From assembly GCA_028023455.1 (NCBI GenBank), contig JAQFVV010006342.1:2749001-2813000 (forward strand): 64,000 nt of DNA, written 5' to 3'. The notes beneath the pieces were generated by a model. It ran no database searches. It saw nothing but the letters and a program-made list of their open reading frames with translations, and was not told the origin of the DNA. The translations under genes and the position numbers were made by a program. This document shows, piece by piece, positions 36,958 to 49,200 of the stretch (position 1 is the stretch's first letter; each line of letters starts with the position of its first letter). This DNA is from Epiperipatus broadwayi. Its lineage: Eukaryota > Onychophora > Udeonychophora > Euonychophora > Peripatidae.

Positions 36958-37621
36958 TGACTGTAATTATTTAAAACATTATACCAAAAGTAAAGATCAT
37001 TACCAAATGAAAAATTTTCATTAATAAAAGGAATTTGATTAATGCACACTATAATTAAATTTAATTAGTTGAAATGGAACTAATCATATTGAGAATAAAC
37101 TCATCACCTGTAATCTCTCCCCATTGGCTGAAATACTTTGAAATAACAAAAGAAATAAAAAGGAAAAAAACCTGTAGGTAAAACAGAAAAAATGTGTTCT
37201 TTCTGTTCATTTTGAAAACCCAATTGAATCAGCAGAAGAAAATCAACTGGGAGCATTTTTTAAACAGGAACTCAGCTCCTGTAAGTTAACAAGCTGACTA
37301 GGACCTTTGAAAAAGATCATCCCAATCCTATTCTGTGTTTTAGTATGCCTCAAGGTCTGCAAAGATAAAGTAATAAAAATTTACTTACAATCCTATATGT
37401 ATCTAATATGGTATAAAATTCTAGACAGTAATTAATTGGGTACTGATTATTTATTAACTTGTATTGTGTATATATTCTATAATTAAAATAGTCTAAAATA
37501 AACTTTTAAGTCACTGGTTTATTGTGTCCTTCATTATACCATGAAAATTAGTTGCCTTCTTATTCCTAAACAAAATAGGGCTTTTCTTATAAGTATTGAA
37601 TTAGGAGCTAAGAACATTGCA
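36958..37621 (+). repeat. 3' LTR of the plus-strand gypsy element
   Basis: 664 bp, preceded by a purine-rich AATAAGGAGAGGGATAAT that would serve as the polypurine tract. It is longer than the 5' copy by internal indels, including an extra GGAACTCAGCTCCTG block. The divergence between the two LTRs shows an old insertion. Confidence 0.78.
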
Positions 37622-38589
37622 ATAATGGTACAGCATTTTATTAGTACTAGGAAATGTCGTATTGGCTCTCAAAGTAATGCTAAGGTGGTGTATTTTTGGA
37701 ATTCTGTTTGTCTGGGCCACATCTTGTAACCAATTTCTAACATACTTCCATTGAATAGAGGATTGTCTAGCTGCTTGTTAAACCTAAGTTTTCAGGCCAA
37801 ATCTTGTTGATATTGGTTTAGTAAGTTTTTGGTGATTCACAGTAGATGGCAGTATAGTTTTTTAAAAATACATTTCATTGAATTTCATGACGCATTCATT
37901 AAAATGTATTTACAGTTAATTAAAATAGAAAGAAAAAAAATCGAGGATAAAATCTTAATTTCTTGATTGTTTAACTAAACTTGCTTTTTTTTTTTAAATG
38001 CTGCCTTTATAAACATAAAAATTTATAACAATTTTTAATATATATAAATTTTATTTCAAATATTAGAAATGCAATCTTGTGTAAATTCTCAGTTTTTAAA
38101 TTTCAATATGAATAGAAACATAAAAGTCTATCGCAAAATATCTGAATATTGAATTGTAAAAGTAATAAATGTAAAAAACAATTTTTAAAAAAAATATTTT
38201 TATTTAATTTGATAAGTAATGCACTACCATTCCCCCCAATATTTTTCTTCTTCAACCACAATTTTAATCATCACATTTAATTTGAAATAAAGGTAGTTAG
38301 GACATCCATAAATGTGTTCAATAACTATTTAAAACTAATGATAATTTATGGGTTCTTTGATACATTTATTTCAAGTTAAACAAAATTGTAAAATTGTTTT
38401 TTTTTTGGGTTTTTAGAGCATTAATCGTCAAATTAAATAAAATTGATTTTTTTAATGAAATGTTATATATATATGTTCTTGTTGTATTTTTATATTGGAC
38501 TATTTCCATCATCTAATAGAGTGTTGAATGTCTTTAGAAAAATTTAACATTATTTAAATATTCCAAAAACATTCAACTGTTAGTAATAG

Positions 38590-38690
38590 CACATCAAACA
38601 GGTTAGTATTTGCACAAGGTTTCGAGGTATTAGTCTCCTCTCTTCTTCGGGTGCTGCTGGCCTGACCGGTGACTGGGTCCTTAGATTCTT
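38590..38690. other. GC-rich island of unknown nature
   Basis: About 100 bp with GTTTCGAGGTATTAGTCTCC and CTTCGGGTGCTGCTGGCC, then GACCGGTGACTGGGTCC. The composition differs sharply from its surroundings. It might be a SINE head or a short exon, but no frame or tRNA fold was convincing. Confidence 0.3.
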
Positions 38691-39780
38691 GAGTTTGAAT
38701 TGTTAAAATAGTTGAATCCAAATTAAATGTAGAAAAATATCTACAAAAAATTTATGTCTGTGTTTATTTTTACTTTTCCTTTATATATTGTAGCCTTTTG
38801 GTTTATTTAATCTATAAACCAATTGTAATAAAAGGAAATAATTGTAGGCAAAAAATTTTTTTTTGAATATAAGAAAAGTTAAGGGCTTTATTTGAGAAAT
38901 CATCAATGGCTATATAGCTCAAAAGTAACATATAGAGACAGTTTGTGTTTGTATAAAATATAGATAGCATTATTTAATGCAGGGGGGATGATTGATTTTT
39001 TTTTGTACGCTGCTATAATAATTTACCAATATAATAATTGAGAAATAAATATTTATGTGACTAAGATAAAGTCTTATGAATTTTGATATCTATTACTAAA
39101 AAGTTGATGAGAATTAAAATTGAATTGATTGTCAGTAGCTTTAGTTAATAGTTTCTTTTAGGAGAATAGGCTTAAGGTTATAGGAAATTATAATGGATCT
39201 TTATGTTTATGATTATCAGAAATTATAACTGATTTTATGCTTGTAATTATAAGAAATTATGATGGATATTTGTGATCATGTAATCTGAATGAGCAGTTTG
39301 CTATTGAATGGTCTGCACATGTATGTGTGTGTAATACAGATATATGGATTTGATTTTTTTTTTTCCTTTATAGAAATAGACATAATTTTCTATATTATTT
39401 TCTGATAAGTGTAAAAAAAAAGAAAAAATAAATGAATCTGTTCTGATTTATTATTTCTAACTCAAAAATGTAAATCTAAATAAGAAATTATTTAAGTAAA
39501 AAAAAAAAAAGAATGTAACATTTGTTTTACAAAAAAAGTGTCAGTAAGCTTATTTTTTTGATTAGATTTTCTTTGATTGCTTTTCCATAAATTAATCGCT
39601 AATGTGTAAACCAAAAAGATATGGTTTAAGATTTAAAAAAAGGTTGTCAAAATTAACAAGTAATAAAGGGTCAATTGTTCATTCTGAGAGAAATTTTTTT
39701 GACTAGATTTGAAGAAAAACCACCTGTGGGGGGAGGGATTAACAGATGTTTTCTTATTTCTCCTTCACCCTCCTTGTGAA

Positions 39781-39812
39781 TATATAAAAGAGGGCTGGGG
39801 AAATTGATCAGT
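39781..39812 (+). promoter_or_regulatory. Candidate core promoter: TATA box and initiator
   Basis: TATATAAAAG at 39781-39790 is followed at the classical spacing by TCAGT at 39808-39812, putting the +1 A at 39810, 29 bp from the first TATA base. Upstream lies a G-rich GTGGGGGGAGGG box. This is opposite in strand to DNAAF1 and lies in its first intron. No other site in the window shows this arrangement as cleanly. Confidence 0.5.
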
Positions 39813-40313
39813 GGATCTTTTGCTAATTGAGAACAACTGGCTGACTAAAATTAATCTATCTCTGAAGGTTTTCTCCAAGTTTTTTTTTAATTTTCTTTCT
39901 CAGAATTTAATAATGTGTTTAAGTTTTACAGTATACCAAAATATGAATTTCTAATTCATATATAAGTGGTGCACATTTTTTTTCCTCACGTCAATTATGA
40001 ATGAATCAACTTTTGTTAAGACATTTTATATTGAATGCCACAACCTATCCATTTGGCTTATTAAAAATTCATGTAAGGAGAGAACTGTCAAACTTTTGTA
40101 TGATATTGAAAGACCAATTTATATTACAAGAATTATTTGGCTGGTTAAGGTTCATTTGAAGAAACTGCAGCAAACTTTTGTATGATATTTAAAAGCTAAT
40201 TCGTGTTTAGTAATCAGAAACTGCTTGTTGTCTATAATTTGAGCCTTTAAAATGGAAAAGAAGAAAAAGAAACAACAAATTCAAATCCAGGAAGAAACTC
40301 ATCAAAATGGAAG
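39810..40313 (+). CDS. Candidate first exon of a nested gene (mostly 5' UTR)
   Basis: From the predicted start site at 39810 the sequence runs to a donor, AAG|GTAATC, at 40313. Two ATGs are possible. ATG at 40252 opens a Lys-rich frame that stops right after splicing to the next candidate exon. ATG at 40307 sits in a good context (TCAAAATGG), encodes ME, and continues in phase. The product is not recognised. Only the last seven bases would be coding, and an upstream frame of 62 codons at 39997-40185 would precede it. The case rests on promoter, donor and phase, not homology. Confidence 0.35.
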
Positions 40314-40959
40314 GTAATCAACCGAACTCTTTTAAAATCTATTAATTATCCTGTAGCTAAATCTTGATTTAAAGTAACTATCTACGTTTTTATCTATCTT
40401 GATTCAAATGACTGTCTGTGTGTTTTTATACACATTTGATTAAAATAACTGTCTGATGTGCATCTATATAGCTATCTCCAAATAAAATGAATTGAATACA
40501 TTAATTGATTGATGGACAGTTGAAGGAAAAGACATTGGAAAGAGACTATCATAATGTTGATATTTATTCTCTATTTTATTTCGTTTATATAATATGTCAT
40601 TTGTTTTTTATTTCATTTTGTTTATATAATATGTCGCACATCTAACCACTAGATTATCTTAATTTAATAATTTTTTTTATTTATGTTTTCAAAAGATGAC
40701 TGAGTTTCGCTCCATTTATTTTGTTAAAATAGGGAATCAGTAATAAAGTTATTGTTTAATTGTAGAAAATGTTTTGCATGCCAATATAGAGAGTAAGTGT
40801 CTAGGCAGGAGCTCTTCACATGATTCTAGATCTTAAGAAAAGATCTCTCTCTGGTTCAAGCAAACAGTTCAAGTTAGGAGTTGTTGTCAGTGTTTTTTTT
40901 TTAATTTCCCTTACTAAGATGCTGCTGTGTGCGCATTATAAAATACTGCATGGTAGTGA

Positions 40960-41215
40960 GGGATATGAAGAGTTGCCCTGACAGGATAAGGATTCAGTCA
41001 GATGTATATATTGATGGGGAATGATAAAGATTTTAATTAATAAACTAACCGAACTGTGTTGATTTTTGCGAATGATGGTAAATTGAGGGTCGTCAAGCTG
41101 GGCAACGTACTGACCTAATGAGATCTATACAGTCCAAAACGTAAAGATCTGATAGGCATGAACATAAAAGTGTGGGTTTTGAATTTAAACCCGTTTGCAA
41201 GATCAGTAGGGGATT
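40960..41215. other. Less AT-rich block without assignment
   Basis: The segment includes GGGTCGTCAAGCTGGGCAAC-like and AAACCCGTTTGCAAGATCAG-like motifs, and GTTTTGAATTTAAACC which resembles a decayed B box. It could be an old SINE; there is no second copy in the window. Confidence 0.25.
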
Positions 41216-43889
41216 TTTTATGGCATATCATCCTTCTTCATTAGAAATGTGAAAGTTATTGCTTGATAAAATGATTTAGAAATTTATGATTATTTCACAT
41301 TGCTGGTTAGAATAATTGAGCGAATATATGATTGGAATAGTCCAATGGATAATGTTTACAATAAAAGGGGGGGGGGAGTAGAAATTTATAGGTTTTCTTA
41401 AAGTTGGAAAAAATACGGGATTCTGATTCCATGCACGTAAGTGTGTATTATTTTTTGTTTTAATAAATAAATGGGTCAAAACAATAAATAAGTCATCCAG
41501 AAAAGTAGTTACTTTAAACATGTATTCGAACTATAGTCTTTAATAGATCTGAATCATATATTTGAGGTAACAATATTATATTTAAGTGTGTTTTGATTTT
41601 ATTTTATTTTATCATTATTGTTAATGTAATAAAATTTTATTATTGTTATAAGATTACATTATGTTTTGTGTTTTGATGTTTCAAATATCTCCAGAATCTA
41701 CATCCAGCACCTATATTTAAAGTAATATTAGTTCATAGTTAAATTTAATTACTCATTTCTCTATTGATAAATTATTTCCACGATCGATTTGCAGTAGTCA
41801 TTATTATATTGTTTCCATATTCGATTCACATAGTTAATTTTATATAAGTCACTTTTGTATAATTCATTTTCGTATAATTTATTTTTATAGTTAATCTACA
41901 TAATCTAATTTTATGATTTATTTCCATATTTTACTTACAAGTAAATTTTGATTGATTTATCTGATTAATGTCCATGGTTTACTTCCATAATTACTCTAGC
42001 AAAATATGATAGGTTTAAAATTATTAATTAAAATTTGGTCAATAGATTAGAAATAATATAATAAAAATGACAGGGAATAGTTAAGTTTAATAAATTTAAT
42101 CTTAGGGTTCATTGTAATGTTGTGAATATTGGGAGCAGACATAAAATCCCTTTCCTGCTCTCGGTGTTTAGAGTGATTCCCACTAGTAAACTCGTATTAA
42201 AATTTGACTTAAAGATATTTGGGATCATATCCATCACAATGTAATCGCTTCTAAGGGCACCTCTTGACAGATCTAGACCTTGAGAAAGAGCAGTTCAAAT
42301 ATTAGTCTAAGAGCTAGTTTGGAAGTCAAGTAGCATATTATAATAAAGTTATTATACTGTTATTAAAATAGGGATCAGGAATTGATAGTTGATTGACAGG
42401 TTAATTTATATGTTTAGAGAAATAAGATTAGGGATTTTCAGATTAGAGAACATAACCCAGACCTTCCGTGTTATATAATTGTAGCTATTAAAGTGATAGA
42501 TGCTGAGAACGAAAAATAAAGTAATGGAATTAAATGGGGAGGATTTATTTATGATAATTTTTATCTTGTATTAAATTAAATAATAATTGTATATTAGGAG
42601 CATAAAATTAGGAGTTCTCTGCATCGATTACTGATTTATTTCCAGTCAGATATAAATGAGAACTGTATATAGTATTTTCTGTAATTACCACTCGAGATTA
42701 GATATTTATAATAAAGTTGTGGAAGAAAGTTGTCTCATTATTATGAATTTTATAATAAATTTATCATGAAATATTTGCATGACTAATGCTAGGTTTGAAA
42801 TTAAGACCACATAGATTGAATGGTTTTATCAATATTATTATTATTTTTTTTTTTTTGAGAGACAATTTAATTACTTTCTCCAGTATCTTCTATAGTCCTA
42901 AATATGGCTAATGATGATGATATCTGGTGGGCATTACAATTTATAGCTGCAATTTGGCACCCGGGTATATTTGATCCTAAAGTTAGTATTAAATTCAATT
43001 GACTAGCTACTTGAAATAAATGAGAGTTTATTGAAGTTAAATAAGTGAAAGATTGCACTGAGAAAGTTGAGGTTACAATATATATATATTGTACCTAACT
43101 GAAATTTCACTTAGTTCCAAAAGGAGCCAAAGGTTATCTTAGCTTAACCTTTTTGGTTTGAAATTGTCTGATTTTTAAAAAATAATAATGATAAAAATGA
43201 AAATTAAGTTAGTTAATGACTAAACTAGGATAATCTTGTATTGATTATAATCATTATTGTATTATGGAATTATGTCTAAGTATTTGAAAAAGGTATATGA
43301 GTTAGGTTGGTAAGAAATGCTAAATAATAATTTGAATTCTAAAAAAAAAGAAAGATATCAGAAATAGTTGTCAGTTTGTAAGTAATATTAAATGTATTCT
43401 AAACTAACTATCGTATAATCTATTCTAATGTTTAAAGAATAATAATAAGATATTATTATTAAGTTGGAATAAGTAAGTAATAAATTAAAAAAATGATATA
43501 TAAGTTTTTATTAAAAAAAATAAGAATGTTTTTTATTAGTTTTGTAGTTTAGCATTCAGTTATAAAAATTATTTAGATTAAATATTCATTAACATTCTAT
43601 TGTTGTAGTTTTAAAAATAACTTTTAAACAATTAACTTGCATTCGTATGTGAGAATGTGCATGCATTGACATGGAAATATAAAAAAAAAAAAAAATAATT
43701 TAATTCCAATATTGTTTAAAATAAATAAATAAAACAAATGTGTGGATAAAATTATTTCACTGAAATATTTATGGGTTTAATAAAGAGTATAACTTTAAAT
43801 TTTATATTTATTACTATGGGTTGGATAAAATATCATTTAAAAAAAATTATTGCACAATATTTGTTAATAATAAAATTTTGATTTTCCAG

Positions 43890-43951
43890 CTGAAGGTCAC
43901 GTGGTATGGGAAGATTATATTGATTACGTCATTAGATCGATTTTACAGCTG
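43890..43951 (+). CDS. Candidate second exon of the nested gene
   Basis: Acceptor ATTTTCCAG precedes 43890. The 62 nt exon gives (A)EGHVVWEDYIDYVIRSILQL when joined to the ATG at 40307, and ends in phase 0 at a weak donor, GTTTGT. Its GC content and codon usage stand out from the flanking AT-rich sequence. I do not recognise the protein. Confidence 0.38.
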
Positions 43952-46019
43952 GTTTGTTGGAATATTAAAATTTAATAAAAAATAGTTTTTATTGGTTTTT
44001 AAATAAACTGTAGGTGGGTGAAAAATTGTGAGATAAACGGAGATCTAAGGGGTCATTCAGTTGCTGATCTGTTTTAAATATATGTGTAGCTGAATCTTAA
44101 AAGTTCTTTAATAAAAAGTAATTTTTAAAACTTTATATTTTCTAAAAAAAAATAAAAGTATGTTTTTAAAACCATTATTTTAAATCGTCCAGTAATGGCA
44201 GTGGGCTGAGAAGAAAAGGTAATCCGTTTTTCTGACAGTTTTTCATTACAGTTGAAACATTAAAATTTACGGTAAAATGTTTGAAGAAAATACAGCATCT
44301 CGTATTTCATTTACTTTTGTTCTATTCATTTTTCTTTATTTAGAAGTAAAACTTAAATTATTAAGTATTGTTATGGCTAAAGACTTTATTGCATTAAACT
44401 ATAGTATACCTCCTATTAAATTAAAAATACACGTGATGAAGAAATTAAAAAAAAAAAGACATTCAAACATTTTAAAATATTAAAATGGAAATGCGTTAGC
44501 GTCTTTATAAATTAGAAGTGACATTAAATTTAATACTTTATTACTTAATAGATGATATATACATTTAAATATGCTCTTAACAGAATAATGTTTCTGCAGA
44601 CAATATGTATTTTAAAATACTAATTCTCGTTTATGCCAATAGTATGAAAAGAATTTGTTTGGAAGTAAAACTTTAAAAGAATTTAAAAATATTATTAATG
44701 AACTTATCTCTATCAAATGCATAATGTTTGGTTATAATTGCTAGTACTTATAAGTAACTTTATGACCATTGATCGTAGCACATAAACAAAGTCTACTCTT
44801 ATGTTTAAAAATAAATAAAAGGAAATTTGTTTAAAAAAAAAAGAAATACATTTTTAAATATTAAGAAACGTTTTTTTAAAAAAGCTCTATTTTAAAAAAA
44901 TGCATTTATCTAAAGAAGAACAGTGAAAGTTAATTAAATAGATATATGATAATTATTCTGCGTTTGAACCTAGGATTATAAATATAAAAAAAATATGTAC
45001 TCAGCTGAAGAATTTATTATTTTCAATGCCGGCTTATTTTACTTATACTTATGCTTATTATACTTATGCTACTCAGTTGAATAATTTATTTTCCAGTGCC
45101 AACTTATGTTTATGCTTACGATGTTTTATTATTTTAATATTTAAAATTATCTTTAAAGATAAAAGAAAGTGAACGTGTTTATATAAAGAACTACTGAACA
45201 TTTTCGTTTGGAAATGATTGCCATGTATATAAATGTATTAGTTGAAGCTTCGAATTTAAATAGATATCTAAACCTGGATAAATTGTCTACACATTATGAA
45301 ATGGAAAAATCATCACGGAGCTGAAATATGAACTTAAGTTAATGTATTATTTTTTTTTTATTGGTTAAAAAAAGAATGAAACCATAATAATATTTATGCT
45401 ATTAAATTTTTATGTAACACTTTTTGCATAAATATACAGGTAAACTAGGGTTATAATTTTAAAACGAAATAGGTTTATCTGAATGAGCAAATGTTTCTTG
45501 CCATTCTTAAGTAGATTTAGTTTATTTATCAAGCATTACACTAGCTAGTTTCTATTTAATAATTTTATTATAGAGATTTAAATATCACAGTCTTATTTTC
45601 ATATAAATGGGATGTTTTACTCAATTTTATTTTAAATTTACTAGAGAAGTTTATCAGAGAATATCCATTCATTTGTTTTATGAATGTTATATTAAGAATA
45701 ATTACAAATATTTTATATTCATCGAGAAGTAAATATTTTTGCATTTAATTTACAATTTCAAAAGTCCACTAGTTACTATATTTTTAGCATTTAATATTTT
45801 GTTATGTGTGCATTGTGCCTTGCCTAGAATTTTATATGCATTTAAGTTTAAAGTATTTTCTACAGTAGTCAGTTGACACATAGTTTGCTTTGTTGGTTCG
45901 AACATTGGATATACGTTTTGTATTTTATAAATTTCTTGGAAATAACTTAGTTAGTTTAAGTGAAGTATATATCTTGCTATTAGTTAGAATTTGTTAGCCT
46001 CAAGAGTTAGGCTTAGTTT

Positions 46020-46440
46020 ATAATTTTTGAATATGCCTTATGGAGTCGAGATGAAATCCTCCATCCTTAGTGTATTGTATTTCCATGATTTGATAGTGCG
46101 TATTCCCAAAAGACGGTTATTGTATTGTATTTTTTAGTGATGACAATCACATTTATAAGCATTGGAAATCTCATAAGAGGATTGTGCTTTTCTGGTGGGT
46201 GTTCCTGTTCCCAGATGTACTGAAGATGAATACCAGACATCTTTGTTTTGCCTCGAAGTTAGGTATTTTTGGAAGCCACCATATTCTTTTCCAGCTCTGA
46301 GGAGCCTAGTATCTTTATATTTTTGCCTATCATTCATGATGACTTAATGCTAATTCCACAGTAGGTGATGTTGCATTTGTTTTAGATTTGAGATGACAAG
46401 ATATGCTTGTTTGAGGAAATGTATTTCTTCAGGTAGTTGT
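46020..46440. other. Unassigned higher-complexity block
   Basis: The minus strand is open for 67 codons at 46134-46337 (starts MNDRQKYKDTRLLRAGKEYG). The stretch is less AT-rich than its flanks. There is no recognised domain and no good splice sites, so it is probably a retroelement remnant. Confidence 0.3.
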
Positions 46441-46606
46441 AGCTAATTTAAGGCTCATAGGTATATCAATGTTTGAATTGTGTTGCTATGATAGTTTTAT
46501 CATGCACAAGCTAACCAACAATAAGTTATATTTATTTTAAAGTATATTAAATATGCATATGGTATAAGTGGCAATTCACATATAATAATTTAATATTTTC
46601 ATCCAG

Positions 46607-46624
46607 AGTTTCGCCGCTGGATTT
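46607..46624 (+). CDS. Candidate 18 nt microexon of the nested gene
   Basis: TTTTCATCCAG precedes an 18 nt GC-richer segment reading SFAAGF in phase 0, followed directly by a perfect donor, GTAAGT. It fits the phase left by the 43890-43951 exon. No following exon was found, so the model is incomplete. Confidence 0.28.
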
Positions 46625-48299
46625 GTAAGTCTGTTATATTATTAATTTTATAACATTGAGGGAATAATTTTATGTGGACTAAATATATTTAAAAAATATA
46701 TATATAACTAATCTCTGATGAGTGAATGTCCCATACACATAACTTAGTTTTATTTTAAGATTAGCTTAGTCTAATTTAAAAATATATCATTAGTTTAATA
46801 TTAATTATGTCAGTATAAATAGTTGTAGTTTTCAAAATATATGCTTTTCCAACTTAGCGTTTGTTAAGTTTAGGATTATAAAATTAAGTTAGAGGTTCAA
46901 ATATAAACATAGTTTTGTGTGTAATTCTGATTACTAGATGACACCATAATGTTTTAAAATATTTTTTAAAAAAATTATAATGTGCTTATTAAATAGAGAC
47001 ATTATAATTAAAGTTAAAGATTGTAAAATCTCTAATTATTAAAAGAGATTAATTTGAATAACCTTAGCCTGTTATTAAGTATACTAATGTAAATTATAGG
47101 AAATTGTTAAAAGCCAAAATACTTATGTTAAGTCCCAGTGTGATATTGGCAATGATTGTAGTCCATTAAATTTGTAAGAATTTCTTATTGTTCTTAATAA
47201 ACCATATTATTATTATTTCAAAAGTTTTGTTGTTTGTTTTACTTTTATATGAGAATATATTATTATCTTGGGTTAAAAGTTCACAAAATCTTAAAATATA
47301 AAAGTTATTGAATCTTAAATTCAGAAATTTACAAGTATATTCTAAGTTAACTAAATATAGTTGATATTGTCTTAAAAATTAAAAAGCTATGTTGAAGTAA
47401 ATGATTCTTATATTGAATCACAAATACAGATAATTGCATTATAGCAGATACATAATTAAATATTTAGTTAAAAGTTTATTTTTTTAAAATTATTGGTATA
47501 TCTTTCAGATTAAAGATTATGCAATATAGGATTAACAATATTAGTACTTCAGAAGAATATTTTAATTAATATTATTTTAAAAGCTGCACATTATCTTATG
47601 TTTACTGCACAGCATCTATCATCATCTTAAATCTAATATATTTAAAGAATTCTAATTCATTTGCATTTGAGGTCTTTAGTGGTTGTCTGTGAGTATGGAA
47701 AGGCATTAAAAGTACCCTTGCTCTTTTCTTTGCTCAAGTAATATCTTAGATAATAGGCCATTATTAATTAAATTTAAATTGATTTATTAAATTGTTGGAA
47801 TTAATGTTTGTTTTGTTTATTATTTTAAGATTGAACATATTATAATTATTTTATGGTCAGCTAAGATGTCACTTATTTATTTATTAATCACAATAATTCT
47901 TTATTAGGCAACTTAACTTAAACTTTAATTTTATACAAGAGTGTTAGTTTTAAAATCCCTGAGGTTATTTACTCTTGTTGTTTAGTAAATATAATTCTGT
48001 AAGATAATATTTTAAAGCAAAGCATCATAGGTCTTATTCAGAGAGTGTATAATCTATTGGTATGACTAATATGGTAAGCATTAATTAGTGATTTTAGATA
48101 ATCTTTGGTATGGTTTAGTATTAGATTATTATTAATATACTATAGTCGGTATAGTTCAGCAGTGTTGGATTTGAGCTTTATTTGATTATACATCTCTGGA
48201 TCATCATCTCTTTCCTTTAAATTTATTATAACCCCACTGAGCCGAGTCATTTAGAGTCTCTAATTTATAGTTCATTTTATATCATTTCAATTTTATTCC

Positions 48300-48839
48300 A
48301 TTTCTTTTCATGTCATTTCTTTCTATAATTTCATTTCTCTTTCTCCTCTATTCCATCTTCTTCTTATACCTCTCTTTCATATCTTTCTATCATCTCAGCC
48401 ATTTAAAACATTCGTCAAAAGTTTCTTCTATCATCTTATTTTATTTTTCTCTTCTTTATTCCATCTTCTTCTCATATCTCCATCTCATATCTTTCTATCA
48501 TCTCAGCCATTTTAAAAACATTCATTTCTCATTTCTTTCTATCATCTCATTTCATTTTTTTAGTAGCATTATCTTTTTCTCTCTCTTTTCTCTTTCTCAC
48601 ACACCCCTCTTATTCTAGTAGGTTATATTTTACTTCCATTTTATAATTTTCTCCCTTTATTCTCTTCCTCTTTTATTTTATTTTCTTATTATCTCTCTCT
48701 CTCTCTCTCTCTCTATTTTATTAGGTTACAATTGGCCGCTTTCATTTCATTTTCATCATTTATCTTTATCATTATCTCTTCTTTATTCTATTTTCTTCTT
48801 ATCTCTCTCTCTCTCTCTCTCTCTCTATTCCATAAGGTT

Positions 48840-48840
<1 letters not shown>
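48300..48840 (+). repeat. Pyrimidine-rich tract with imperfect tandem units
   Basis: Blocks of roughly 100-120 bp repeat ATCTTTCTATCATCTCAGCC, with ACATTCATT/ACATTCGTC and CTCTTCTTTATTCCATCTTC. They grade into two (TC)n runs at about 48692-48714 and 48801-48826. The 102-codon ORF at 48310-48618 is low-complexity and not a gene. Confidence 0.75.
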
Positions 48841-48842
<2 letters not shown>

Positions 48843-48889
<47 letters not shown>

Positions 48890-48893
48890 CAAC
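48843..48893. repeat. (AT)n microsatellite followed by (CA)n
   Basis: About 20 TA repeats end in GCACACACA. It lies immediately after the second (TC)n run and about 0.3 kb inside intron 1 of DNAAF1. Confidence 0.95.
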
Positions 48894-49200
48894 TGTTGTC
48901 ATGTGCCATGTAACCCAGATAGTTACAATATATAATTTAATACAGATTTATCAATCTTTAACAGAGTATAAAAGTTTATATTTGGGCTAAGAATAATCTC
49001 TAGTTTAATAGATGGTTAATAATAATTATTAATGTATTATCAGAAATGTTTGTTGCTAAAGTTATAAATACAGAAAGATTGACACATATAAGCCAAAGTA
49101 TAATAAAATCAATAACAAATATTTTTGATTTAAGTGCAAAGACAACGGATTTATAAGATAATTCTAAAAAATGTTTATTTTTTTTTAAATTATAATTTAC

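Larger units (their letters stand above)
32335..37621 (+). mobile_element. Ty3/gypsy LTR retrotransposon, inactive
   Basis: A 5.3 kb element has two related LTRs, each opening TGA and closing ATTGCA. Between them the plus strand reads, with many stops and frameshifts: a CCHC knuckle starting CYGKAGQRAKDC (33618-33655); a protease stretch MEIDSGSGISI (33840-33875); RT motifs NYRVMVNKYLNKGAYLIPNV and LNLNSAFHQTPV (34390-34530); a degenerate RNase H region (35040-35330); and integrase remains with CHACQS-like and HLDHNG-like motifs (35810-36060). This is the gag-PR-RT-RH-IN order of Ty3/gypsy. The primer-binding region after 32821 starts TTTGGCACAGTC but no tRNA match is claimed. No target duplication could be made out. 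Confidence 0.85.
30103..49200 (-). other. DNAAF1 intron 1, 19.1 kb
   Basis: Bounded by donor GTAAAT (49200) and acceptor TTTTAG (30103). It contains a gypsy LTR element, a dispersed repeat at 31280-31500, an opposite-strand promoter with candidate exons, and pyrimidine/AT microsatellites near the 5' end. The intervals 37622-39770, 41000-43880 and 44000-46000 are AT-rich with nothing clearly identifiable. Short ORFs there, such as 36177-36509 and 41276-41521, lack domain signals. Confidence 0.7.

Noticed and set aside
40252-40313. Start at ATG 40252 (MEKKKKKQQ…)
   Set aside because: After the donor at 40313 this frame meets a stop immediately in the only good downstream exon; the ATG at 40307 fits better.
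48310-48618. 102-codon plus-strand ORF
   Set aside because: Low-complexity pyrimidine tract read as Ser/Phe/Leu; simple sequence, not a gene.
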